DNA from: Herpetospermum pedunculosum
Taxonomy: Eukaryota; Streptophyta; Magnoliopsida; Cucurbitales; Cucurbitaceae
DNA length: 64,000 bases
Direction of reading: 5' to 3'
NCBI GenBank assembly: GCA_028017165.1
Contig: CM051528.1
Span: 16,806,302 to 16,870,301 of the forward strand
Shown: in pieces, positions 1-9,402 of the stretch
Layout: every line of letters starts with the position of its first letter
Numbering within the stretch: position 1 is the first letter of the stretch
Program-made: the position numbers and the translations under genes
Notes under the pieces: model-generated
Seen by the model: the letters and a program-made list of their open reading frames with translations, nothing else
Told to the model about the DNA's origin: nothing
Databases searched by the model: none

Positions 1-8
1 CATATGAA

Positions 9-425
9 ATGGTGGAGTTGGTGAAAGTTGAGAAAAATGAAATTGTGCTGGATGAGGCCAAAGAGACTAATGCGCTGCTTGAGGTACAAGAATTTGAAAT
101 GTTTGAGGTTGCAACAAGCTTCTCCACCAATGAAAGAGCTGAGCCACCACCACCACAAATGCTCCAGCTGAAGGAGTTAGAAAGAGATGTGCCAGAAAAA
201 GAAGTCCCATCGCATCAAAGCTATGTTGTAGCAAATGTTGTAGAAACAAAATCAACGCACAAAAAGTACAAACCTTGGGATGTTATAACATGCAGTCTCT
301 TTGAAAGAATCAACAATTTCAAGGTGTGGCAGAATGTCCGACCCCGTAAATCAAGACTTAAGTATCTTAACGAAGCAGAATTGATGCCTCGAAACATTGA
401 AGAATATCCATATGAGGCAGATTGA
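9..425 (+). CDS. Unidentified 138-codon reading frame in the left flank
   Basis: The frame is open from an ATG at 9 to a TGA ending at 425. The product is acidic in its first half (many Glu and Asp), has a short proline run near residue 47, and is basic near the end (KKYKPW, RPRKSRLKY). I do not recognise the family. No membrane segment or signal peptide is visible. It lies about 140 bases before the broken left edge of ATH-0 and may be the C-terminal part of a longer gene entering from outside the window, because the ATG is only nine bases from the edge. It could be retroelement-derived or a host fragment. Codon use looks like normal coding sequence. Confidence refers to it being a real coding remnant. 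Confidence 0.4.
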   Translation: MVELVKVEKNEIVLDEAKETNALLEVQEFEMFEVATSFSTNERAEPPPPQMLQLKELERDVPEKEVPSHQSYVVANVVETKSTHKKYKPWDVITCSLFERINNFKVWQNVRPRKSRLKYLNEAELMPRNIEEYPYEAD

Positions 426-566
426 CAAGGGAGATTTCTGATCCCTAAACTCTTAAATTAGGATTTTATCATGCTTTGCTTAGATTTCGTATGTTAGGAG
501 TAGTTTATTTTTGGAATGAAATATTTATTATGTACCAACAATCATAGTCGTTTAGCATGAAGTGAT
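426..566. other. AT-rich spacer before the ATH-0 breakpoint
   Basis: No gene, repeat or RNA is visible here. Similarity to the Athila family begins abruptly at about 567 with no LTR or terminal repeat, so the junction looks like a truncation or recombination breakpoint rather than a transposon end. Confidence 0.5.
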
Positions 567-641
567 GATGCACTTTGGGCATATAGGACTGCATATAAGA
601 CACCCCTAGGTATGTCTCCTTATAGACTTGTGTATGGCAAA
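567..641 (+). pseudogene. ATH-0 integrase fragment, left of the ATH-1 insertion
   Basis: This 75-base piece encodes DALWAYRTAYKTPLGMSPY and the following residues of the Ty3/gypsy integrase, matching the intact ATH-3 copy near 27450-27520. The reading continues at 38876 after ATH-1 is removed: GTGTATGGCAAA joins to GCATGTCACTT with one copy of the GCAAA duplication. Everything upstream (LTR, gag, protease, RT, RNase H) is missing from ATH-0. Confidence 0.9.
637..641. repeat. Target-site duplication GCAAA, left copy, of ATH-1
   Basis: GCAAA at 637-641 directly precedes the LTR start TGTTGCGTGC at 642. The same five bases follow the far LTR end at 38876-38880. This brackets 642-38875 as a single insertion. 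Confidence 0.95.
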
Positions 642-1081
642 TGTTGCGTGCTCAATGTTTAAAAGAAATAAGCAATAAGAGAGAGAGAGCACTCAGAACA
701 TGCAAGCATACATGATCTTGTAGCAAGTAGTAAGTATTTTTTCATTCGTTTTCCCACAGAGATTTATTATTAGCTACTCGTGAAGTGTATTGTTAAGCAA
801 GAATGGGTGGATTTGATGGGGTAGATTTGGTTTAAAAATGCCTAATTACTAATGAATCAATTAAGGATAGCAACATGAACAAGTGCAAGTCAATGATAAA
901 CTCAACCGTAAAGAGAAGAGATTAATAAACGAAGAGAAAAATAGCTAAGCAGAATTTTAACTTAAAAGAATTGCGAGAACAACAATTTTACCGCAATGTT
1001 ACTAACAGCGAAAGTGTGTAAAATGGAGAAACAAGGGCTACTAACGACTCCTCTATAGGCATTTTCACACGATTCTCAAGC

Positions 1082-1167
1082 ATTGGATCAACTAACTATG
1101 CATCAAACTAACTCATTCTCAAGAATTGGATCAACTAACTATGCATCAAACTAACTCATTCTCATGT
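1082..1167. repeat. 43-base tandem duplication inside the ATH-1 LTR
   Basis: ATTGGATCAACTAACTATGC begins at 1082 and again at 1125, with the following 20 bases also repeated. The sister LTR near 37610 and the LTRs of ATH-2 and ATH-3 have one copy, so the duplication arose after ATH-1 inserted. Confidence 0.9.
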
Positions 1168-1429
1168 ATCTTCCGATTTCATGCATTAGATTCTTTAGTT
1201 TACTCATGTCCAAGTAAGGTCTTAAGCATCTTGTTAAAGCAGTAAGTTATGATTTGTACTAGGAAAACGCCTATTCCTAGGTCGTTTTCTGGTTACCTTG
1301 AGAGGCTAGCATGAGTGTATGACTCTGAACTCTTACTCCTTCCAGAGGTTAGGAGTTCTTTGGACAAAATGGATGGCCAATCGAAATTGCCCGTGGGATG
1401 AAGCTTACATACAATCAATGCATTCGAGA

Positions 1430-1434
1430 GCTAT
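1430..1434. repeat. Target-site duplication GCTAT, left copy, of ATH-2
   Basis: GCTAT precedes the ATH-2 LTR at 1435 and recurs at 14186-14190. Joining across it restores the ATH-1 LTR sequence GAGAGCTATCCTACATGC that is seen uninterrupted at 37910. Confidence 0.95.
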
Positions 1435-3140
1435 TGTTGCGTGCTCAATGTGTAAAATAAATAAGCAATAAGAGAGAGAGAGCACTCAGAACATGCAAGC
1501 ATACATGATCTTATAGCAAGTAGTAAGTATTTTTTCATTCGTTTTCCCACAGAGATTTATTATTAGCTACTCTTGAAGTGTAATGTTAAGAAAGAATGGG
1601 TGGATTTGAAGGGGTAGACTTGGTTTTAAAATTCCAATTTATTGCTGAATATATAAAAGGTAGCAACATAAACAAGTGCAAGTCAATGGTAAACGCAAAA
1701 TGTAAAGAGAAAGAATTAAAGAACGAAGAGAAAAGTAGTCAAGCAAAATTTTTAACTTAGCAGAATTGCGAGAACAGCAATTCTACCGCAATGTTACTAA
1801 CAGCGAAAGTGTGTAAAATGGAGAAACAAGGGCTACTAACGACTCCTCTATAGGCATTTTCATACGATTCTCAAGCATTGGATCAACTCACTATGCATCA
1901 AACTAACTCAATCTCATGTATCTTCCGATTTCATGCATTAGATTCTTTAGTTTACTCATGTCCAAGTAAGGTCTTAAGCATCTTGTTAAAGCAGAAAGCT
2001 ATGGTTTGTACTAGGAAAACGCCTATTCCTAGGTCGTTTTCTGGCTACCTTGAAAGGCTAGCATGAGTGTATGACTCTGAACTCTTACTCCTTCCAGAGG
2101 TTAGGAGTTCTTTGGAAAAAATGGATGGCCAATCGAAATTGCCCGTGGGATGAAGCTTACATACAATCAATGCATTCGAGAGCTATCCTACATGCTTGGT
2201 TCACGTTTTTTAGCCTATAGTATTGTCATTAGCATGCCCCTATGTGACTTAGTTACTCATGGATATAGAGAGAACAAAAATATTAGATAAAGTAGGCATG
2301 CTCAGAAGAGAAATAAACTTAAAACAGCAAGGCAAAACAGGAAACAACAAAGACAAGAAACCGTGAATTATTGAATTGTGCTTTAATTAATCGATTGTTG
2401 GGATGAACAAAGGGAAACTTAAAGTGAATAACATAAAGGCAGAAAGCAACGAAATTTAATGAACTAGCTAATAGAAAAGAAACACAACAAAACAGTGCTG
2501 GAAATGAGAATTAGAAGACAGAAAGCAGTAAGTTGAGCGTGCTCGCTTCGTCGCAAATGCCTCGGCTGAAAGGAGAAAAAGAGTAGCCTTGCTTGGATGA
2601 ATCCAATCAGGAAAGAAGATGAATCCTATCAGATTGTCGACTCCAACAGCTAAGCTTTCCAACCCAACAGACGGAAGAGAAAAACAGGAGAAAAGATGGA
2701 GCTGCGAAGAGACTTCTACGCTTTCGGATGATGATCAAACCCTCTACTTTGACCCCCTTTTATAGTAACCTGCAGGTGCGTTTGGGCCAAGGAGAACCAT
2801 CCATCCTCAACGTCGTACTTCAAAATGGATGGAGGAGAAAGAACGAGTCCCTGAAATAACGGAATATAACAGAAAAAGATCAGCCAACTTACGGATTTCA
2901 CTTAAAACATTGCTGTTTTAGCAATGTTTCCGCAATGCTGCCGCAATGCACTTTTTCATTCTTTTAGCTTCGTTTTTCATCCCCTTTCTTTCCTTTTGTA
3001 CATAAGTCCTAATTTAGCTACCTTCTTCTAATTCTCATATATAAGTATAGGTTTAAGCTAAATCCTCTCAAAAACACCTAAGAGTGTACATCTTTCTATG
3101 GAAAACAAGTCCTAAAAAGGTCACTTTTGGAGACGTAACA
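1435..3140 (-). repeat. ATH-2 3' LTR
   Basis: This is a 1706-base LTR running from TGTTGCGTGC to GAGACGTAACA as read on the plus strand. The U3 promoter lies on the minus strand with TATAAAAG at 2757-2764. TTGCGG/CCGCAA-type motifs occur near 1770-1795 and 2907-2950. Confidence 0.94.
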
Positions 3141-3155
3141 CACCCCCAAACTTAA
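3141..3155 (-). other. ATH-2 polypurine tract
   Basis: The minus-strand sequence TTAAGTTTGGGGGTG abuts the 3' LTR, the expected plus-strand priming site. The same 15 bases sit at the equivalent place in all four copies. Confidence 0.85.
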
Positions 3156-4591
3156 GGTTTTGCTCGTCCTCGAGCAATCTAAGGACTTACTTAGGCTGTT
3201 GTTTTATCTTCTCTAACCACTTGCTGACTCCCCTAAATTCCTATCTATAGCAGTGCTGTCCTGTGACACACTTCTAAGTTTTCAACTACCCTCTTGTTTT
3301 GCCTCTTCTGACTTCGCATGCCTAAACCTCCTGCTGTTTCATTAACTCCCTACGCCTGATCTACTTGCTTCTGTCATATCATGCAACTATCCCTAAGGTT
3401 TCAAACTCTACCTAGCTTTACCCCAGACTCAGTACATGCTTCTAGTTTTACTTTTGAGCTACCTAGGATTCCTTAGAGTCATGCCAGTCTTAGTATTAAC
3501 AGTGACAGTGGTACATTTAGAGAACAACCTAAACCCTGGCATCACTACATTGGACATACATTCATCTCCCTAAACAACCCTACAAGTTACAACTTTGTGC
3601 TCAGCTAATTGAGGATCAGAGTTCTTTTTAATCAGGACATCTAAGCCACAAAGTTGCAACTCCTAGGTATACATTCTTCTTCCCTATTCCTTCTTTTTCT
3701 TCCTTTCTTACTTAGGTGGAGCCTCTCCTTTGGTTGCCTTTTGATGCAATGCCACTTGTGGGTTACACACTTGGCACTGATTACTCAGCAACCTAAAAGA
3801 GACACCCCTCTTTATTCTATTTTTCAATTTTTCTTTTTTCAGCTCATCATTTTTTTGTAAAGGAGAAGAAGAATGCTTATGCTTTAAAGGGAGAGAGGAA
3901 TGTTCCTAGGCCTAGGGTGGCCTCTCCCAAACTGAAACTACTCATTGTCCCCAATGAGTGTCTGAGGTGGCACACCCCCAAACTTGTCCTAGAAGCATCT
4001 AGTCTAAGGTAAAACAAAGAGAATCTAAAAGCCCTAGGCATAGACAGAGAATTCTAAAAGCAAACATCACAGCAGCAGAAATTTATAAAAACAGTCAGGT
4101 AAGGACTTACAGCTATGCATGTTGAGCACTTCTAAGAGGTTAATTTAAACTATCCAAGGTGTTCTATGACACTCATCCAGCATGCTGTTAGATAGGCTAT
4201 ATAAGGTAGTCAAGATAGCAGCAAAAGACAAAATTTAAACAGAACCAGCCTAGCGAAACAGACAGTCAAAAACATGCATTTACTAATAAAAATTGTGGAT
4301 TCCGCAATATTTCCGCAATGGATACAGGGCAGATATATCAGTGATTAAGGCCCCTACGCATGCTTTTTCCAGTCATGTAAGCTATACAAAAAGGAAACTA
4401 AACTAACCTACCTATTCAGCTATCATCAGACTACACTAAACAAGTTTAAACACTAAAACCAAAGAACTAAAACAGATCAAAATATTAACTCAAAACAGCC
4501 AAAATCTCATGGTTCAACGAAAAGCAGTTTGTTTTTTTTTTTTTATTAAAGGGAACAGCAATACTCCCTGGAGTGCTAATCAGCCAAGCAC
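3156..4591 (-). other. ATH-2 3' non-coding region between ORF2 and the LTR
   Basis: About 1.4 kb without a credible gene. It holds a second PPT-like CACACCCCCAAACTTG at about 3970, a perfect stem-loop at 3941-3958 (CTCATTG, CCCC, CAATGAG), the palindrome CCTAGGCCTAGG near 3906-3917, T-rich tracts near 3700-3850, and a CCGCAA motif cluster at 4304-4325. All of these recur in the other copies. Confidence 0.75.
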
Positions 4592-6373
4592 TCAGATGTC
4601 TTCTTCATCATCGTCATTCCTTCGTGGCCTTGGAGGCGCCCATGGTGTCAGCAGGGCCGTGGGGAACTCAGGGAAGATGCAGCCCAATTGGTCTGCCACA
4701 TCTTTATCCCTTGCCTGCGCATATGTGGCCCATTGAGCCATCTTCTTCTGCAGATCCATCAGGCATGCCATGGACAGAGACTGAGCAGCAGCCAGGCCAT
4801 CCAGCTCGAACTCCATGTTCCCCTTCCTTCGCATCCTCAAGGCAGTAGGCAACTCCAGGTGGCCCGTGTAGGCCAGCTGCCTTTCCATTCGCTCGATTGG
4901 TACCCCTGCACGTAAGCAGAGTTTAGTAATTGTATTAGGAAAGAAAAGTGGACCCTTACCCTTTTTGGCGCAGTCAGCGATTGAGGCTGCAATGACCTCG
5001 CCAACATTGATTGTGAGGCCTCTCATGATCGCGTAGACCAACAGCGATCTGCCTTGGTTGATGGTGGTCTCATGGGTCACTGGGGACAGCTTCCTCCGCA
5101 CGAAGGAAAACCAGACAGCTGCCTTGGCTGTGAGGGTAGCACTCATCAGGGTGTGCTTCCCATTACGCGAGACTGTCCACGATGCTTCAGGTTGGCCAAC
5201 GACTCGAATTGCTTCCTCCAGGACAGCTTCTGTTGGCTCATCAACGATCCTTGCATAGTCAGTGTGTTTTTGACCTTTGAGGCCATAGGCTTCATTGATT
5301 GCCTTCGCTGAGAAATCCACCTCGACTCCTCTGACCACCGACAGGCCATCCTCAGGATTCATCAAATTGGCGTAAAAGTCATACACCATGCTGGAGTAGG
5401 CGGGATTGGGTGGCCTGCACAGCTCTTCCCAGCCGTGATTCGTGATCCCTGCGCGCAAGAATTGCGGCAGGTCAGCAAGCGCGTCGAGGAAGCCTTTCTC
5501 GTGCGGCAGGTCCCTCTTTCTCAGCTCAATGCCCCTTGACTCTGCATCAGAGGACACATACCTCACTGCTTGAGGCTCATCTTCGGGGTACAGCTTGGCT
5601 TTCCCCTTGTCTTTTGGTTTGGCTGATTCCACAGCCTCGATCTTGAGCTTCTTTGGTGATGGCTCACCACTATCCTTCTGTGACGAAGGCTTACCCCTGG
5701 CCTTCTTTTTCTTGGACTTCTTCGGAGCCTTTGATCGTTTGGTTTTGACAGTCGTGGGAGCTTTCCTTCGCAGTCTCGCCTTGGTGGTAATTTGTTGGAG
5801 GAAATCCCCCAACGTCTCGTCCATTGAGTCATCCCCCTGCGCTGGACTCTCGGGGCTGGCTTCCCTCAAAGGAGAGAAAACCTCGTCTTCTCCAGCTTCC
5901 TCACTTCCCTGCGTCGATTCTTGACGCTCTCCATATGGAAATTCAGGGTTAGGTTGTGGGGAGGTGGGTGATGCTGCAGGGCTCTGCGCCGGTGGGGTGT
6001 GTTCAGAGCTCTGTGGCGATGGAGAGAGCTCAGGGCTTCGCGCTGATGGAGATGGCGAAGAGCTTTGCTTGGCCGACTCGTGTGACAGACGGCCACTTTC
6101 TTGACTCTCCATAGAGGGAGTCTTTTTCTTGATCGCTTCTTCGGCCACAGCCATACTCCACTTGCGCTTCTTGGGTGTTCCTGCTGGTTCAGAGGGTCCA
6201 GCAGGTATCTCCGTAACCACCTTCCACTTCTTCTTGCGGACAGGCAGCTTGAGGAGTCTTTCAGTACGCGCAGCCTCAGCATCTGCAAGGGCAAGGAGTG
6301 CTTCCCTCGCAGCAATTTCAGCGTCGTCAGCCTTCTTCTTGGACGCAGATCTTTCAGCTCTCGTTAGCACCAT
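4592..6373 (-). CDS. ATH-2 ORF2, intact 593-residue protein with plant transposon-protein domain
   Basis: I chose the ATG at 6371-6373 (MVLTRAERS) because all four copies share it; an in-frame upstream ATG at 6505 is not shared by all. Residues 1-50 are charged and Ala-rich. Then come a KKKWK basic patch, a Ser-Pro repeat region (about 100-170), and a Lys-rich segment (KRSKAPKKSKKKK) that looks like a nuclear localisation signal. A globular C-terminal half contains AYSSMVYDFYANL, VRGVEVDFSAKAINEAYGL and FVRRKLSPVTHE. I associate this half with the Pfam family of putative plant transposon proteins found in Athila elements. No transmembrane segment or signal peptide is visible, so it does not look like a typical envelope protein. 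The biochemical role is unknown. An in-frame 54-base GT-AG segment lies at 4906-4959. Confidence 0.88.
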   Translation of the reverse strand: MVLTRAERSASKKKADDAEIAAREALLALADAEAARTERLLKLPVRKKKWKVVTEIPAGPSEPAGTPKKRKWSMAVAEEAIKKKTPSMESQESGRLSHESAKQSSSPSPSARSPELSPSPQSSEHTPPAQSPAASPTSPQPNPEFPYGERQESTQGSEEAGEDEVFSPLREASPESPAQGDDSMDETLGDFLQQITTKARLRRKAPTTVKTKRSKAPKKSKKKKARGKPSSQKDSGEPSPKKLKIEAVESAKPKDKGKAKLYPEDEPQAVRYVSSDAESRGIELRKRDLPHEKGFLDALADLPQFLRAGITNHGWEELCRPPNPAYSSMVYDFYANLMNPEDGLSVVRGVEVDFSAKAINEAYGLKGQKHTDYARIVDEPTEAVLEEAIRVVGQPEASWTVSRNGKHTLMSATLTAKAAVWFSFVRRKLSPVTHETTINQGRSLLVYAIMRGLTINVGEVIAASIADCAKKGKGPLFFPNTITKLCLRAGVPIERMERQLAYTGHLELPTALRMRRKGNMEFELDGLAAAQSLSMACLMDLQKKMAQWATYAQARDKDVADQLGCIFPEFPTALLTPWAPPRPRRNDDDEEDI

Positions 6374-6501
6374 TGTGGAATCGTAGGGATCTTGAAAGAG
6401 GAATTGCAGATGAAGAGGGAGAGAGATTTCTTGGAGTTCAGAGAATGGGAGAAGCGTACGGATCAGCGCGCTTCCAAGGGCTATAAGTAATGATGGAAAT
6501 C

Positions 6502-6559
6502 CCAACGGCTATTTTCGTTGCGGATTTTGCAAATCCAGCGCAATTTTAGTGACCGTTGG
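6502..6559 (-). promoter_or_regulatory. Conserved inverted repeat before ORF2 (ATH-2)
   Basis: CCAACGG at 6502-6508 pairs with CCGTTGG at 6553-6559. Between them an inner pair, GTTGCGGATT and AATCCAGCGCAA, makes a second stem. It lies in the 450-base spacer (6374-6825) between pol and ORF2, about 130 bases from the ORF2 ATG. The architecture is kept in all four copies. The function is inferred only: an RNA structure or protein site for ORF2 expression. Confidence 0.55.
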
Positions 6560-6825
6560 AGATTTTTCCGTTTCAAATGCTAATATCTTCTCCACTGAAT
6601 CTTTGATTTGGCTCAATATCCCCCTCGATTTTTTATCTTGATTTCATCTTCTTGATTCCCTCTATCGATTCCCTATCAAAAGAAATAAAATCAACATCAA
6701 ATTCGTAATTAAAATCACATAAAAATATACACAAACAGTAACCGGAAAAATAGCAAAAAATAAACTAAGGCATTAGCCTCGCATGGACGAGCACAGTGAT
6801 CACTCGTCCTCTCTCGTTCTTATTT

Positions 6826-9402
6826 TCACGTTTCAGTCAAGAGGAAGGCCGAGAGAGTCTTCACATCTCCTTCCTCATAGTAATGCTTCAATCTTGCACC
6901 ATTAACCATGAACGGTTGCCCTTGCTGCAGGTTCTTAATCTCGATTGCACCATGAACAAACACGTTAGTTATCACAAAAGGACCTGACCATCTGGACTTA
7001 AGTTTGCCTGGAAATAATTTCAACCGTGAGTTAAATAATAAGACAAGCTGGCCTTTCTTAAAGTCCTTAATCCTAAGTCTACTGTCGTGCCAAATCTTGG
7101 TCTTTTCCTTATACATTTTAGCATTTTCATAGGACATATCTCTAAGCTCATCAAGCTCATGTAATTGCATAGACCGCAATGTTCCCGCATCGGTCACGCA
7201 ATAATTCAACTCTTTCAAGGCCCAAAATGCTTTAATTTCCAATTCGAATGGTAAGTGACATGCTTTGCCATACACAAGTCTATAAGGAGACATACCTAGG
7301 GGTGTCTTATATGCAGTCCTATATGCCCAAAGTGCATCCTCGAGTTTAAACGACCAATCCTTTCTATTGGGTTTGACCACTTTTTCGAGTATGTTTTTAA
7401 TCTCCCTATTTGATATTTCAGCTTGGCCATTCGATTGTGGGTGATAAGGGGTGGCTACTCTATGTCTAACATTGTATTTAGCCAACACTCTCTCCATAGC
7501 TCTATTAATAAAATGTGTCCCTTCATCACTAATTATAGCACGAGGTGTTCCAAACCTAGTAAAGATATGTCTATGAAGGAACTTAATGACTGTTTTGGCA
7601 TCATTATTTGGACATGCTATGGCCTCCACCCACTTAGATACATAGTCTACTGCTACAAGTATGTAAAGGTTACCTGATGATGGGGGAAATGGTCCCATGA
7701 AGTCAATGCCCCACACATCAAAGAGTTCCAACTCTAAGATGTAAGTGAGAGGCATCTCATCCTTTCGACTAAGGTTACCTGTTCTCTGGCATTCATCACA
7801 GCTGTGTGCATAATTGTGGGCATCCTTGAAGATCGTTGGCCAATAGTAGCCACTCTGGAACACCTTTGCAGCTGTTCTTTGGCCACCAAAGTGTCCACCA
7901 TAGGGGGCTGTATGGCAGTGTTGCAACACAGACTTCGCCTCAGCAGCTGACACACACTTCCCTAGCAGACCATCAGCACATGTCTTGTAGAGTGTAGGAT
8001 CATCCCATATGAACTTCCTAGCTTCATGAAGGAACCTCTTCTTTTCTTGTCCTCCCTTGAAAGTTGGTAGTACCTGCGATGCAAGGAAGTTAGCAATGTC
8101 AGCAAACCAAGGTTCCTCATCGTTATCACGATGAGTTAATACAAAGACATTTTCATCAATAAAAGCATCAGAAATTGCGGTTTCCGCAATTTTTCCGCAA
8201 TTATGCTGCAATCTAGAAAGATGATCCGCAACCACATTTTCACATCCTTTCTTATCTCTAATGTCCAGATCAAACTCTTGCAGCAGCAAAACCCATCTAA
8301 TCAACCTAGGCTTAGCATCAGCCTTCCTCATAAGGTACTTTAAAGTAGAATGGTCAGTGTACACGATTGTCCTAGTGCCTACAATGTAATTCCTAAACTT
8401 CTCACAAGCAAACACTACAGCTAGCATCTCCTTCTCAGTAGTTGTGTAATTACATTGTGCCTCATTAAGTGTCTTACTAGCATAGTATACAGGGTGTGTT
8501 AACTTGTCAATCTTTTGTCCTAGCATAACTCCTACAGCATAGTCGCTTGCATCACATAACATCTCAAATGGGAGATCCCAATTTGGCCCTACTATAATAA
8601 GTGCTGTGACTAGTGCTTCCTTAAGGGTCTTCCAGGCTAGGAAACATTCTTTAGAGAAGATGAATGGTTTGTTCAGCTCTAGAAGCTCACATAAAGGCTT
8701 GGAGATCTTAGAAAAGTCCTTAATGAACCTTCTATAGAAGCCTGCATGTCGTAGGAAACTTCTAATGGCTTTTACATTCTGAGGTTCTACCAATTTCTCT
8801 ATTATTTCAATTTTGGCCCTATCGACCTCTACACCTGCCCTAGACACTCTATGACCTAAGACAATCCCTTCGTCCACCATAAAGTGGCACTTCTCCCAAT
8901 TAAGGACTAGGTTGGTCTCCTCACACCTAGCCAGGACTTGGCCTAAGTTCTCTAGACAGTTTGTGAATGAATCACCAAAGACTGAGAAATCATCCATGAA
9001 TATCTCTATCATGGACTCATCCAAATCAGAGAAGATTGCCAACATGCACCTTTGGAATGTTGCCGGTGCATTGCATAAGCCAAAAGGCATTCTGCGAAAG
9101 GCAAAAGTTCCAAAAGGGCAAGTGAAGGTTGTCTTCTCCTGGTCCTTAGGGTCTATAGTGATCTGGTTATATCCTGAATAACCGTCTAAAAAGCAGTAGT
9201 AAGCTCTACCAGCTATCCTATCTAACATTTGGTCAATGAATGGTAGAGGAAAGTGGTTTTTTTTGGTTTCCTTGTTTAATTTCCTATAATCCATGCAAAC
9301 TCTCCATCCTGTGATAGTCCTAGTTGGAATCAGTTCATTGTTCTCATTGACTACCACAGTCATCCCCCCCTTCTTAGGTACACATTGTATAGGGCTCACC
9401 CA
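6826..9402 (-). pseudogene. ATH-2 reverse transcriptase, RNase H and integrase
   Basis: The 858-codon downstream part of gag-pol is cut off from gag-protease by an amber at 9403-9405. RT motifs include CMDYRKLNKET, FRRMPFGLCNAPATF and the catalytic FMDDFSVF. RNase H begins at MLCDASDYAVG. The integrase has an HHCC finger (HCHTAPYGGH ... CDECQRTG) and a DDE core (GIDFMGP, ISDEGTHF, NGQAEISNRE). The tail ends TLSAFLLTET with no chromodomain, which fits the Athila/Tat branch rather than chromoviruses. After the amber the frame is fully open, so this is otherwise a well-preserved polyprotein portion. It would be made only by readthrough or not at all. Confidence 0.9.

Larger units (their letters stand above)
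642..1434 (-). repeat. ATH-1 3' LTR, first part
   Basis: The segment begins TGTTGCGTGCTCAATG, which is the reverse complement of the LTR end, and matches 37168 onward. ATH-2 interrupts it at GCTAT (1430-1434) and it resumes at 14191. It carries a 43-base tandem duplication (1082-1167) that the other ATH-1 LTR lacks. Confidence 0.93.

Noticed and set aside
1878..2066. 62-codon frame (MDQLTMHQTNS...) repeated in several LTRs at 1878, 12912, 21687 and 32723
   Set aside because: It is antisense to the element in every case, is broken in the ATH-1 LTRs, and is explained by LTR sequence identity. It is not supported as a gene.
4592..6505. Longer ORF2 start at 6505 in ATH-2 (also 18514 in ATH-1 and 39684 in ATH-0)
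   Set aside because: The upstream extension is not shared by ATH-3 and covers the spacer; MVLTRAERS is the start conserved in all four copies.
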